From Micromussa lordhowensis (Eukaryota; Cnidaria; Anthozoa; Scleractinia; Lobophylliidae), in assembly GCA_964020085.1 (NCBI GenBank), contig OZ026595.1, forward strand, positions 15,098,422 to 15,162,421: a stretch of DNA of 64,000 nucleotides, read 5' to 3'. The notes below the pieces were generated by a model, which was given only the letters and a program-made list of their open reading frames with translations, ran no database searches and was not told the DNA's origin. A program made the position numbers and the translations under genes. Below, piece after piece: positions 1 to 12,245 of this stretch; positions within the stretch are counted from its first letter, which is position 1, and each line of letters starts with the position of its first letter.

Positions 1-19
1 TCGCATGACATTTTTCATT

Positions 20-130
20 CTCGTATAGCAATTTTAATTTCTCATACAGTAATTTTCTAATCTCACGTAGTGATTTTCCAATCTCACGTAGTGATTTTCC
101 AATCTCACGTAGTGATTTTCCAATCTCACA
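20..130. repeat. 21-bp minisatellite
   Basis: A unit of the form TCTCACGTAGTGATTTTCCAA repeats head to tail with a 21-bp period. Three copies (near 61, 82 and 103) are almost identical, with degenerate copies on both sides. No coding potential is evident. Confidence 0.85.
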
Positions 131-1270
131 CATCGATCACTGAGACTCGATAGGTGATTTTGAACTCAACCCACTTTTGTCATGCTTGGCTTGCCATACT
201 TAAGGGGTGTCATGTTCCATTAACTGCGTTTTACCGACCGGTAAAAGCGTTAAAAATCTTATGAAGTATGTTGAGTTTTATAAAAAATTATACAGTTCAA
301 ACCTACATCTGCATGCATGTCTTACTGTTTATAAAATTTCATAAAATCTTATAAAAGGGAATTGCAAGTCACCACATCCAAAATATCATAAGCAAAACTA
401 ATTGAAAGGGAGTTTATTATTTCATTTAAATATGTGGTAATTCGTACAGCATTTATCAGTAACAAAAATCCTGGAATCAAGATGCTGCCATACTTCAAAA
501 ATGTTAAAACTATGCTCTGGCAGCTTAAGCTTAAAGATGTTTTTTGCATTAACAACTATAAGTAGCGATTCTGAATCTTTTGATTTGCTAGGTTCTAATC
601 TAGACATTAACAATAATTATTTCCTTTTTGACAAAAGAGTTCACAAACTAAAAGTAAACAGTTTAGTTCTGGCTGGAGCTCCTGTGCTCTTGCAGTTTCA
701 CATTGGCAATTTGCACCACAGATGTTTCTCTTATATCCTTGAACTTCTCCATTATTACAGCTAGGAAAAAGGAAATTGAACTTATCAGTCGAAGTGTCGA
801 GTTGACTTCATAACTTGTGAAAAGGAGGTTCATGAGCTGCCTTATACTCTGGCCCCATTTTGACGTGCATTTGATTGCTGTAATGCAATCATCCTGTCAA
901 TGTAAAGTAAAAAATAATAATATTTACAAGTTGGGCAGTCTATTTTTTCTCCAGATGCATGATAAAAAGCAGCATGGTTGGGGGAGGAAGCAAGATAAAA
1001 GTCTGATCCACTTGCAGCCTGATTTGATTGGTCACTGATGCAGTCCTAAAATGAAATGTATAGTTCCAAAAAACATCCAAGAGATGGAAGGGATTTTTTC
1101 TAAGACCCCCTCTCCCCTCTGGAAATTCCTATTAAGCTTTATGCATTTCTTTAAATTTTTCGGTCTTTAACAGACCCCCCCAACCCCCAGGAAATACAAA
1201 TCCCTTCTCAGTGGGGGGAGTATATGGATATTTTCGGGAATTACACAATTAGTGCTTATAACCAGCTGGC
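131..1270. other. no gene recognised
   Basis: AT-rich sequence with only short open frames of low-complexity composition. I see no splice-flanked exon, domain or RNA gene. C-rich stretches occur near 1100-1200. Confidence 0.5.
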
Positions 1271-1275
1271 ATATT

Positions 1276-1475
1276 AGCTTGCAAGCAAGCTTTCTATTTG
1301 GGTCTCATGTGAGATTTATTTTGGGCGAGAGCGGCAAGCGGCCACGAGAGGGTTGGGGTGGGGGCGAAGAGGATTGGCCCCTGCCCCCACCCCAATCCTC
1401 TCGTGGCAGCTCGTTGCTTGCGCCTAAAATAAATCTCACGTAAAAACCCAAATAGAAAGCTTGCTCGCAGGCTAC
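1276..1475. mobile_element. fold-back (MITE-like) hairpin element
   Basis: Two inverted arms of about 85-90 bp (about 1276-1363 and 1383-1475) share the strings GCAAGCTTTCTATTTGGGT and GAGATTTATTTTGGGC in opposite orientation. They flank a short G/C-rich centre. This is the structure of a non-autonomous inverted-repeat element. Frames on both strands here arise from the inverted repeat and are not genes. No target duplication was resolved. Confidence 0.75.
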
Positions 1476-1928
1476 TGCCATATGTGTATTAGCAGGTTGG
1501 CTAGCCTTCATGTTATACAATTGTTGGAGAGCAGAATAGACTACAGTAGAAATTCTTGAACTTCTAACTGAAATGAAAATTCATTGGCTTGAGAAATTAA
1601 TGGGAGTTCAAAATGTGACTTTGGATATACTAAATAATGCTGAGATATTAATTGTTTCAAAACGACCAAGAAGGCATATGCAACGATTACTATAATTTAA
1701 CATGCCATCTTTGCTTCAGTCTTAATAATATACCACTAAAACACCTGCTTGTGGTAACTGAACTTACCTTTGAAACCTTTTCTTTGTGCATTAATTCCTG
1801 CCATGGAAACAAAAATTATTTTCAGTCAGTGATTTTAAACATTTTCAAACATGCAGACTGAATGCAGTGTTTGACTGTTTTAAATTAATTATGCAGTATA
1901 AAGTATTCCCAGTGTACTAAAGGCATCC

Positions 1929-2175
1929 AATACTCTCGATCTATACCCTCGATTGACCTCTTGATTGATACTCGATTGACATCCTGATCGACACTCGGTA
2001 ATGACACTTGATGCGTAAGTCGATTGAATCAAAAATTAGTAGGCCATCGACCGAGATGTTAATGGAGTGTTGATCGAGTGTCAACCGAGGTGTGCATGTC
2101 GATCGAGTACCAATCAAGGGTGGATCAAGGGGATCGATGAAGGGTATTGTTTGATGGTATCGATTGACTCTCAAA
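1929..2175. repeat. degenerate TCGATTGA-rich repeat
   Basis: TCGATTGA / ATCGAT / ATCGAGT-like octamers recur on both strands about every 10-20 bp. This is a degenerate simple-repeat tract. The minus-strand open frame across it is rich in repeated peptides and is unlikely to be a gene. Confidence 0.6.
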
Positions 2176-2199
2176 CACAGATGCCTTTAGTTAACATAT

Positions 2200-4740
2200 G
2201 ATCCGTCAGATTGGCATAATTTACAGACATCATTATTTGGAATTTTACAATTCTGTTTTGCGAATGATACTTAGAAAACTTAACAGGGTTGTAAATTAGT
2301 GGAAAATCAGGGGCACACTTATTTAAAGCCAGCCAATTACATTGGCCAATGAACTGTAAATCATATCAGGTGCATGATATGATACACTCATTTTTAAAGT
2401 TTGAAATAATTATTCATTAGCTAAGAAGCTTGATGACAACCTCACTAACCTTTTCATTTTCAGCATTGGATGTGACTCCGTGAGGATTTCTTGACTGTAA
2501 CGTGTAAACACAAATAATATATTAAATAATTATTTTCAACTTATAGCTCTAAGGTAATAGAACATTTCTGTACACAGTGTTCTCCTTTTCAGGTGGTAAC
2601 TGGTAAAATTTACCACCTGCAGTACTTGTATTCAGTCAACATAGCTGTAGTTCTGTACACCTTTTTTTGTAGTCAGGCTCATCATCTTTCTATCAGAGAA
2701 TTACAAAATTAAACGAGAAGTAATTAAAATGAAAGAGGAGTCTCTTGATGTATAAATCTATAAAAAATAACCCTTCTTTGTGGTTTTAATATGTTTATAA
2801 TGTGGCAAGGTTAGATTCTTACCGTTTTCTGACATGAGGTTGTTGCATGTGCACCCTGCAAACGTCTCTTTACTCTCTTCTTATTCTTCTTATTTTCTGC
2901 AACTAAACGAAAAGTCGACTACTTGTTCATAGACTTTCTAAAAGTCCTTTCCAATAATTTTCCCTGGCCTGTTGGTTTCGCCGTTAGAAAGGTCGGCCTC
3001 TCGCGACTTATGTTGCTCGCGCTCGCCCTTGCGACTTCGTCGCTTGAAATAAGGAAAGATCGACTCGTGGCAAGTCTAACTTGTTCACTGTACAATTAAG
3101 CTACACTGAACGTTCATCAATTCAGTTTGTTTGCAAACTTGCCTAGAAGCTCTGCGGTCTCTTTTTCTGGGGACCAGGATTGGGGTTCTGACTCGGAGTC
3201 GGTGTCATATACTTGTACTTTGGCAATTGACTTCCTCGGTGGAACTAGCTTAATAATACAAAAGTAAATTAGGAAATTACACTCGGTCAGAATGTCACTG
3301 ACCACCTTTTTGGACTGTAACAATCCACTATTAATATCCTGTATATTGGCCATTGATCATGCTTTGGCTAGAAAGCCTGAGAAAGGGTCAATAAATTAAT
3401 TTAAAGGACAATCACATCAGTCACTTTTGCCTGATGAACATATATTACGTTAAGTTTGTCTGTGGACCGAGACTGGCATCATTTGCGTCCGAGCAGAGCG
3501 AGGGTGTATTAATGATGCTACGAGTTAGGGACACATTAATTAAAACTATATGCACGACAAAAGTCATTTGATTTATGATTGTCAATACACAAGGCCAAAC
3601 AGTCGTGCAAATTCGTTTAAATCAATAAGAAAAAAATGTTTAACAGTAGATGTTCCATGTAAGCAAATTGAACCTATGATATGGAGAGTTGTTGCTACAA
3701 TACGGACAATACGATCAGCCAAATAAAATTCCTTTCTGTTTACAATAAAAGGCAAGCAGTATAAACTAGTTTTAAAAAGATTAGTAACAATGATAAGCAA
3801 AAATCAGGTGACTGCCTTGTAAGCTCCCGCTATCGATCCCTCTCTGCCGCGGCTATTAAATGAAAACAACGAAAACCAAATTAAACTCTGAACTATTTTA
3901 CTAATAGTCTTCTTCGCATCTAATTCCAAACGCCGTTCGTGACGTTCTGCCTTTCCATGAGGTATCGATTCAATTTCTACCTGTCTCCTGACTGAATAGT
4001 TGATTTGTGTTCTTTCGTAAATCTTGGCCTTCACTTAAATTCCATTTTGTTTGAATTCGCTGTCTTGCAAAATTTTTATGTTTCGGCCGAGTGGAGCACA
4101 GGTTAGATGGTGATGAATGGCCGCTCTAATTCCAGTCAATGTACCTGGAGTAATGCTTGACCTTTCTCTGTTTTCCCTTTAGCGAAGAACTTTCGCAGAA
4201 TTTTTCTCAAATCCGTTGGACCTACTGTTTTGAGATTCAGTGTCTGCACTTTTTCTTTTCTCACACCATTTCTCGAACTTTTTTAGTCCCCGCTCAGTTG
4301 TTTTATTTGGTGCTTTTCGCTTTGAGCTTTTTGCTCAATTTCCTGATACCACTTGCTTGTTGTCTAATATCCCGGTCTAATATCGACTTTTGACTGGAAA
4401 AAAGCTGAAAATTTTGGACTTCAAAATCTCCAAGCATCATAACGTTCACTACGTACAGAACTAGGTTTTACAAAGTGAGCAAGCGCAACAAACTCATCCA
4501 CAAAAATTCGCGCCTACTCTAGCATTGAGATGGTATTGTCAGGATCTCATCTCATTGGCAGTTATTGGCAGAGCAAAGTTGTTTGACATCTCTGCAGCCA
4601 ATCAGTTTTAGGGTGGCAAATGCGTTTTCAGCCCGCGCATTTCCCTCTTGGCCCGCAAAATACAGAGGATTAAGTTAATGTCATTTGGCCGTGTGTATAA
4701 AGGTGCGGCTTAAAAACAATTACGCTCAATATCCCGTAGA
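2200..4740. other. no gene recognised (possible decayed exons)
   Basis: AT-rich sequence without a recognisable domain. A minus-strand frame near 3117-3250 ends in an acidic, serine-rich stretch, and a basic minus-strand frame begins near 4034. Neither has clear splice continuity, so I do not call a gene. Confidence 0.4.
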
Positions 4741-4745
4741 CACTG

Positions 4746-5092
4746 CATAAAATAAACGGCACGGGTAAAACGCAGAACGCCGAATGGCGAATGCACTGTT
4801 TGCTTCAGTGGTTAGTTTCACTCATGTTTGCTTGTGGTTAGCTTTTATTTGTTGGCCAGGATCATATATAAAGCTAATTATAATGCTGTCCTAATAACAA
4901 ATAAAAGCTTATTAAACCGCAAGGAAGCCTGAGTGGAACTAACCGCAAGCAAACAGTGGCATAGTCTAAAACCAGGCCTGGACCCTGGACTGGACTCTGG
5001 ACTATGGACTCTGGACTCTGGACTCTGGACTCTAGAGATAAAATTTAAAAAACTAAAATAAAATAAAATAAAAAACAGAGCTTTTGCCTCAT
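4746..5092 (+). repeat. left inverted terminal repeat of MULE element
   Basis: Matches the reverse complement of 11949-12152. It has two blocks, about 4756-4803 and 4958-5092, separated by an insertion. The second block contains about seven copies of CTGGACTC and an A/T-rich stretch ending TTTTGCCTC. Confidence 0.75.
4797..4957. mobile_element. fold-back element nested in the left MULE terminal repeat
   Basis: Arms of about 60 bp, CTGTTTGCTTCAGTGGTTAG onward and its imperfect reverse complement ending GCAAGCAAACAGT, flank a central AT-rich stretch. The right MULE terminal repeat lacks this block (GCACTGTTTGC continues directly into GGCATAG), so it is an insertion or local rearrangement. Confidence 0.65.
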
Positions 5093-5384
5093 ATCTTTTT
5101 TCATCTGAAAACATTTTCGGTCATTTTCAGTAGTCATCCATAATCGGAAATTATCTTCAGGTGATAGGAAAAAAAATATTCGGTACATGCTCCATTGTTA
5201 TGTTTCGTGACTACCAAAAAAGGCATCTGCTTAACAGTTAACAAGTACCAGTTGTCCATTCAACACCTCATTTAATATATCTGGTGAAACCTGACAACAT
5301 CGTGACATATTGCTACTTGAGTTCACTAAGTTCCCTTAAAGGCGATTTCAAGCTCTCTCATTTCCTTTCGAGTTCGATTTTGCG

Positions 5385-8300
5385 ATGGATTCTACAAACA
5401 AAGCCCTTGAAGACCAGTTGCCCTCTACAAGTCGTACATCCTATGCAGATGTAGTGAAGACAAAACTTCCCCTGAAAGATGACTGGTGGCGACGTTTTCA
5501 GGCAGAAGATGAGGACGAAGCCGTCAAAAAAGCCTTAGAGGCATCCCTTGAAGATGCAAAGGTAAGTTTTTTCTTCTGTTTGAGTTAATTACTAGTCTCG
5601 CAACTGACAAGGTCAGTATCAAAACTAGTTGATTTGTACCTTGTTTTCATTCTAACAAGAAGTACATTGTCCGGCTGCAGTATATTTTTCTTACAAGTCT
5701 AGTCTAGGCGGGTCATGTTAACCAATCATGAATTATTTTTTACATCTCTTACTCTGCTCCGTAATTTCATTGCCTCCAAAAAGAAGCAGAAAAGACCTGA
5801 AAGCAATACGTACATATCAACCGTTCAGGAATTTGTAGCACGAACTGTCGGAAAAGAAGCGCTTGTTCGTTGATCAAGTAATCTAATGTATTGTTTCGCT
5901 AGTTTTCAAGGAAATTTGTTAAATATCAGGAAATGTTGCGTTGCCCGCAACTAAGTAAACCGAACTTTGATCATTTATCATGTAAGTAAAAGGTAAAATC
6001 GCATGTAAGACTAATGAAAAAATTATCTGTCAAATGTCAAATGTGCCCACGAAATGGGAAGTTTGTAGAATGGGGTTGACAGGCCTACACGACTCCTACG
6101 GTTCGTGGCATTTATACATTTGCCGTTTTCTTTTCGGTCTCTCGACCTTTTTGTCGCTTCGTATAATTTGTGTTATAAGGAGAAAGAAGAGCCGTTAAGA
6201 TCGTGCTATGGCAAATTTTAAGAGGTCATAGGTCGGAATGATTTCTGCTGTTATCTGCATGTCGCTTCGTTGAGTTTGACACCTCTATAATTTGCCATGT
6301 GCTAGTGTATTTGTTTCGGCTCATTTCTATTGCAAGATATGTTTTTAAGTCTCCAAGTATTTGCTTTTGAGGGACAAAATATGACGTTTACTGTGAACGT
6401 GTTACTAACTTGCATTCTAAATTGTGACGCCGGGCCCGGCTATGATTAGAACTGTTTGCGAGTACAGTAGATAGATTCTTGTCACGGGTATCATATTTGC
6501 CCTTTGTACGTTTTTCTTCGGAGACACCGTAGCTATACTTCGAGAAAGCTATACGCTTGTCTAGCGAAATTCTTATGTTTCTTGCAACTATCTGATCGAG
6601 CTTATGTCTCTGGAGCTCGATGTATAGGTTTATTCCTCCTTTGATGGTTCTGGTACCACATGATTCAAATATAGCTCTTTACGCACAAGTCTTAGAAAAG
6701 CTTATGGTGTATGAGGCCACCTATGCAGAAAACTCCCGCAGGTGAAGGGGGACTTTGCCGGGTACTACACTGGAACATGTAAATTTAAATGTACATGTTA
6801 CCTTGCAGGATCATACTGTTGAATGTGTTACAATTAGAGACTCTTCTAGTGATGCAGACGAGCAAGCTGTTGTTAACCTAATAAGTCCATCACCCAAGAA
6901 AAAGAAGAGGTAGGTTCATTAAAGCCACCTACTCTTTCAATTTTAGGTACATTGCATTGGAATATGTCTGGTGACCTAACTTTGGCCATATTTGTGTGTG
7001 ATATACGACGGCTTTAAATCCCATTGTAGGACTACAGGGAACTCAGCTGATGATAAGCCGCTGTCTGGTCACAGTATAATCATTGAAGATGACTCATCCT
7101 CACCTGATGAAGACTCTCAGGTATTGAAATAGTTGATTTATTGTTCAGTTCAGTTACAGTTACAGTAAAGTAAAACTCTCTCTAACATGCTTACTAGTTT
7201 ATCTTTTTTTCTGAAGGGAGAACATGTATAGCGTATCACCATTTCCTATCGATGCGTTCCTTTCAAATGCGATTTTTATTAGCTAAGGACGGTCAATTTA
7301 CCTTTACTGGTGCATAAGTTATCTCCATGACCTCTTATTAACTTTGGTAACCTCAACTTTTTTTCTTGCCTTACTAAAGTAAAATGTTTTGGCGAGATTC
7401 CATGTAATTAATTGTCTCACTGCGTTTTCCTGTACAGGGTCACAATGCTGTACACGTGATAACGGAGGCAAGTGACGAAGAAAATGTAGTTAGCTGGAAC
7501 GACGATCCGATGCTTCCAGTTTATTCAATGGGCCGGCGAAGCGGGATCACCACAGAAGAAGCTGTAGGCATCCTTCTGGACTCGGACATCGATACATGGA
7601 AAGTGGCGAAGGCTGTTCCTTCCTCTATATCAAGGAATGTATTGTTTGTTGTCGATGTGGACACACCACATGTAAGGAATGTAAAGTGTCTTTTAGCGGA
7701 CGACATGGGCGCCTGGCATGGAACAGGTACTAAGACCTATTACTTCAGAGAAGCTACCAAGACAAGAGCGATCACCAAAGTCACGGAGGCAATGTCTGGT
7801 CTGGCTGGAGTCTACCGGTGCACGCGATCGTTTTATCGAAATCAAAGCGATTCCCAGTTACATCGACTAATTATACATTTGAGAGGTTGGTATCCTTAAT
7901 ATATGTCTGTATACTGTACGCAAATTATCGGAAGCCTAGAAGAACGTTACGCTACTATTTTCAGTGCAGTGTAGGAAACTTCCTATTCCCAGTCTCACCG
8001 TTCTACATTTGTTTTTTGCCATGTTCTAATCTCTAGAGACTCGAAACCCAACGTCTTGCATTACAGTACAACAACCCAGAAAAAAATTTTTTTCTCAGTT
8101 CCGAATTATTTCTCGTAGATTGGAACGGAAAGCCACATAGCCTGGCCTTGGTTCAGTACTTCTTTGATGATGCGGAGCGGGAAGTCAAAGTTAAGCCGCA
8201 TGGCAATAGCAAGGGTAGCAGGCCATACTACCGCACATTGCAAACTACGATGAAAAGACTTCAACAACTGGCGGAAAGTCACTCGCCGAAAGAAGTTTTT

Positions 8301-11017
8301 CATCAGACCCTGGAAGAAAGTGGTGGAATTATGCAGATAAAGTCGGCTGGCGGGCATGCACGTGATTTAAAGCAGGTGACAAATATTAAGCAGAAAAGCC
8401 GACAAACCGAGGGCGATGAATTCATAGAACTTATACAAATGCTAAAGGAAGATGCTAGGGATCCTGAAAACGCCTTTGTCCGAAAAGTAGATAATTCTTC
8501 TGACCCATGCATCGTACTTGCAACTAGCCAGCAGTTGAGGGACATTGAGCGATTTTGCACAAACCCGGCAAAATTCAGTGTCATTGGAGTTGATGCAACG
8601 TTCAACTTCGGTAAATATTATGTTACCATGACAACTTATCGTCACTTGCTCCTCAGGACTAAGGAGGATACCATCCAGCCCGCATTGGCCCAATCCTTCT
8701 CCACCACAAAAAGGAGCCAGGCAGCTATTACGAGTTGTCATCTACGATGATTAAACTCCACGGTCCAACGCAAAACGTTGTCGTGTACGGAACCGACGGC
8801 GAAAAGGCGTTAGCTGAAGGATTTGGAAGGCCTCTGCCTTATGCGTTACACCTGTTGTGTGACATTCACATGAAAGACAATATTTCTTCCAAATTGGCTC
8901 AGCTGGGAATACCAGCAGAAATATCTCAAGAATTTAGAACAGATATTTTCGGAAAAACTATTGGCATCAATAAGCAACCCGGATTAATAGATTGTTTGAC
9001 ACCTGACGACTTCGATGAAAAGCTCCTGGCATTGACTGGGGAGTGGAAGAGTCGCCATCCTCAAGGCGAACGTTTCTTGAACTATTTCATGAAGTACAAG
9101 GCTGAACCGATAAAAAAGACCATGACGGCAGATATTCGTTCAATGTCCGGCCTTGGATTTCCACCAGGTGTCTACGACCAAAACGGGAACGAATGTATGA
9201 ACTCGGTCTTACAAAGAGAAAAAGCCACCACTGGAAAGAAGCGACTGTCCTTACCTGGCTGTGTTCGTCTACTTAAAAAAACAGTACAACGACAGAGAAC
9301 GGAGGAGGAACTGGCCTTGCTTGGCATTGGAGATTTAAAACTAGATCCAATTTATGTTAACCTTGCGGTTCCTGAGACCGTCTTTTATCGCAAATCACAG
9401 GCGCAAAAGCAAGCTGTACTAAAGAAATTCTACAGCGAAGGCGTAAAAGCCCCACAGGAAGTATCGGCAACCGAAGGTGACGGTGAAGACGACAAAAGCA
9501 ATGCACTATCCATCACTGCGCAAGAAAGCGGAATTGTGCGTGTTCCGTTTGCAGTCTTGACACAAATTTTCCAAAAAGCTGGTGTTCTTATTGGACGCAA
9601 AGAAGAAGCCATTGTCGCAGCACCTGGAGCGAATGCAGTTCCTGAACATTATGTTGAATCTGAACGAGGCTCTCCCCACGCTGTAAAGACCAAAACGTCC
9701 AGTCGTTTGGGGTCTTACTACGAATGCGACGGTAACTGCATCCACTATGCGGCTTACAACTTGTGCGCACACACCATAGCTGTAGCAGAATTGGAGGACA
9801 ACACGCAAACATTCATCAGCTGGTATAAGTTAAACAAACAGAAACCCGCAAGCCTTTCAACGCTTTCCCAAATGGACTTGCCAGCAGGTCGCGGAACCAA
9901 GCGAACAAAATCGACTCAGGTGCGAAAGGGATCCGTCAATAGCAACAAAAGAGCGAAGACCGTTGTCGAAGGGTACATTGACCACAACAGCGGGCCTGCC
10001 GTTGCCACAGCATCCTTACCGCATTCCAGCGTCTCTCATACTCAGACGGGAACTCAAACGCAGGTGAGCTTCGACTTGTATTTCTCGTTAATGCGGCCAC
10101 CGCAGTGGTGTCAACTGGAGCTGACAGCGGCAGTCCGTCTCGCCCACCAAACGATGAAAGAGTACATTTTGGTACCTTGAGAGCTGTTGCTTTTAGCCGG
10201 GATCGTGAGATATATTTCTGGTTATTCACACTAAGCCGGGGATTTACAAGAACCCCAACCCGTCTCTCTCCCCCACCCTCCCCCCGGCCAATAAAGAAGC
10301 CCCCAAGGTTGTCGTTCAACCTTTATTCAAAAATTTATAGCCCTGCAAAGGGGTTACCATCACGCAAGACGCCTAGATAAGAAGTCGTTTTAAAAGTCAT
10401 ATTAGGACACATAAAAGTTAATTTATGCATCGAGTAGAAAGCCTTTAGTTTGATCTACAAGATTACTTTTCACCCACATCCCAATCTCCCTTTCCAGCAA
10501 GCTATTAAGCGCTCTTGCCGTTAGTTAAAAAGGTAGCAAAAATAATTTGAATACCGGTGTAAAGGTCGAACTAATGTTATCTTCTTTAAACAAACAGGTT
10601 CCCTCGACAAGTGCAGCTCAACCAAATGCGTCCGTGGCGGATAAAGCAGCGTTGTCCCCACCAAAAATGCAAGAGGGTGCCTTTCAACTTGGTCTTCTCC
10701 AATTTTGCCATCAGTCAGTTAAAAAATGCTTTGGTTGCGGTCAGTTGTTAAAAATGCAACGAGATGGTCAATGGCATATTCCACCAGCCCAGAATGACCT
10801 AGTGATTATCACGGCCATGAGGAGGTCCTACTGGCAAAACGGTGTTCAGAAGCGGGGTAGCCCGTCAAACGTGTATTTTCATTGCCGCGTGGAATGCGTA
10901 CAAGCTATGCAAGCAGCTTTTCTGCCCTTTCTTGTGATAATTCCGACTGTCCTCCGTCCTCACCTGTTGCCAGTGCACAACCAGCACCTGGCTAAAGAAT
11001 TAGAAGTGTCGATCTAG
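5385..11017 (+). CDS. MULE-type transposase with UIM and SIM motifs and SWIM zinc finger (one frameshift)
   Basis: Six exons can be read: 5385-5561, 6809-6909, 7030-7120, 7438-7885, 8119-10063 and 10598-11017. GT/AG borders and phases agree throughout, giving about 1060 residues. Residues 41-57 match a ubiquitin-interacting motif (acidic run, then V47, A50, S54, D57). SUMO-interacting-type hydrophobic/acidic patches lie near residues 63-77, 80-85, 108-121 and 127-138, with a KKKKR basic patch at 89-93. The RNase-H-like core has Asp at 8592 (GVDATFNFG), Asp at 8795 (YGTDGEKAL) and Glu at 9191 (NGNECMNSV), the order and spacing of MULE transposases. A SWIM-like zinc finger (YECDGNC...LCAH) lies at about 9719-9775. 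The last exon adds a Cys-rich domain (CFGCG...FHCRVEC). One base is missing near 8661-8668, between HLLLRTK and YHPARIGP, which breaks the frame. The neighbouring inverted repeats indicate a mobile-element gene. The ubiquitin/SUMO role is inferred from motifs only. Confidence 0.8.
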
Positions 11018-11310
11018 TCTAGTCGCGTGAGCGCATGTTTGTGTAAAGGGGGTTAATATAAGGAGGGGAGAGAAAGAGGGCATTAAAACGCTAGTTGGTA
11101 CTTCTACAGCTGATACCATCAAAATTGTTTATTCTTAATTTGAAAATATGGATCTTACAAAGCTCTATAAGTCTAGTCGCTTGAGCGCAAGTTTGTGTTA
11201 AGGGGGTTAAGGAGGCTAGAGAAAGAAGCCACTAGAACGCTAGTTGATACTTTTATAGCTGATACCATAAAAATTGCTAATTCTTTATTTCAAAACATGA
11301 ATCTTGCAAA
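11018..11310 (+). repeat. tandem duplication, about 150-bp unit
   Basis: Two imperfect copies, about 11018-11169 and 11171-11310, both run from GTCTAGTCG through AACGCTAGTTG and GCTGATACCAT to AAAGCTCTATAA. They lie directly 3' of the transposase stop codon, inside the MULE element. Confidence 0.75.
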
Positions 11311-11948
11311 GCTCTATAAGTCTTTTCTAGGTCGTCATGCTATGCATAATGTCATGAACATTTTTAAATATAATTCTAGAATGATTTGATATTTTATCAG
11401 AAGTTGTTGGGGGCGTCGCTTCCTTCACTCAGACCTTTCTGGCTCACAGCAAACACTACCGAATTCCATTTGCCTTGACAGATGAACACTTTTGGTTGTA
11501 CGGGCAATACAAATGTTGCGCTTGTTCTGTGCATGCAGACAAGAGGTGGTTACTACAATAACCTCTTAACACCAGAAGGTCAAAAAATAAAAAATACTTT
11601 GAAAAAAGTGTGCATGCACCCTCCTTCCTCCAACCCCCACTCCCATCCCCCGCCCCCTCTGTTTCATCTTATAATGAGGCAAAGAGCCCGTATTATAAAC
11701 AAAAACCCATGTTTAATTTACAACCCAAAATTCGTGCGTGACGTGACATTCCAGAAAATGGCTGTCACGTGACATGTGCCTAAAACCCTGTGTTAATTTT
11801 TGTTTCAGTTTTATTCTTATTTACATTTTAAATAATGTTTTTGATATTTTTCAATCCGGAGTCCAGAGATCTGTTTTTATCTTATAATGAGGCAAAGACT
11901 CTGTGTTATCAACAAAAACCTATGTCTAGGGGTAGCGTCACCTAACAC
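11311..11948. other. 3' interior of MULE element, no gene
   Basis: No coding signal. Two direct copies of CTTATAATGAGGCAAAGA occur near 11670 and 11878, each followed by an ACAAAAACC-type string. Confidence 0.5.
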
Positions 11949-12152
11949 GAGGCAAAAACTCCGTTTTCATTTTTTTTATTTTTCATTTTTATTATTTTTT
12001 TAAAATTTTATTACTCTGGAGTCCAGAGTCCAGAGTCCAGAGTCCAGAGTCCAGTCCAGGGTCCAGTCCAGGTTTTAGACTATGCCGCAAACAGTGCAGT
12101 TGGCGTTCGGCAACTTCTGTGTTCGGCGTTTTACCCCTGCCGTAAAATAAAC
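11949..12152 (-). repeat. right inverted terminal repeat of MULE element
   Basis: Reverse complement of the left repeat at 4746-5092. It contains the GAGTCCA simple repeat, GGTTTTAGACTATGCC, GCAAACAGTGC and GGCGTTTTACC. It lacks the fold-back insertion seen on the left. Confidence 0.75.
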
Positions 12153-12245
12153 TATTAGCTTTTAATGGGCTTAATTTTAAATTGTTTTAGTAAACATAAA
12201 AAAGTGCGAGGACCGAGTTGTCAGTTAGCCTTAAAACATTAGTGT

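Larger units (their letters stand above)
4746..12152 (+). mobile_element. MULE-like DNA transposon with long inverted terminal repeats
   Basis: An inverted repeat brackets the transposase gene at 5385-11017. The left arm (about 4746-5092) and right arm (about 11949-12152) share, in opposite orientation and in the same order, GGTAAAACGC, GCACTGTTTGC, GGCATAGTCTAAAACC, a CTGGACTC simple repeat, an A/T run and TTTTGCCTC. Long terminal inverted repeats around a MULE-type transposase fit a Mutator-like element of about 7.4 kb. The outermost bases are diverged, so exact ends and the expected 9-10 bp target duplication were not found. The left arm is split by a nested fold-back insertion. The internal gene carries one frameshift. 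Confidence 0.72.

Noticed and set aside
1305..1520. Overlapping open frames on both strands
   Set aside because: They arise from the inverted-repeat hairpin at 1276-1475 and have low-complexity composition.
3117..4034. Two minus-strand frames, one acidic/serine-rich (3117-3353) and one basic (3804-4034), as exons of a gene
   Set aside because: No consistent splice sites or phases could be traced between them, and no domain is recognisable.
5385..11017. A domesticated host gene derived from a MULE
   Set aside because: Paired inverted terminal repeats still flank the gene, so a mobile element is the simpler reading. Domestication cannot be excluded without synteny data.
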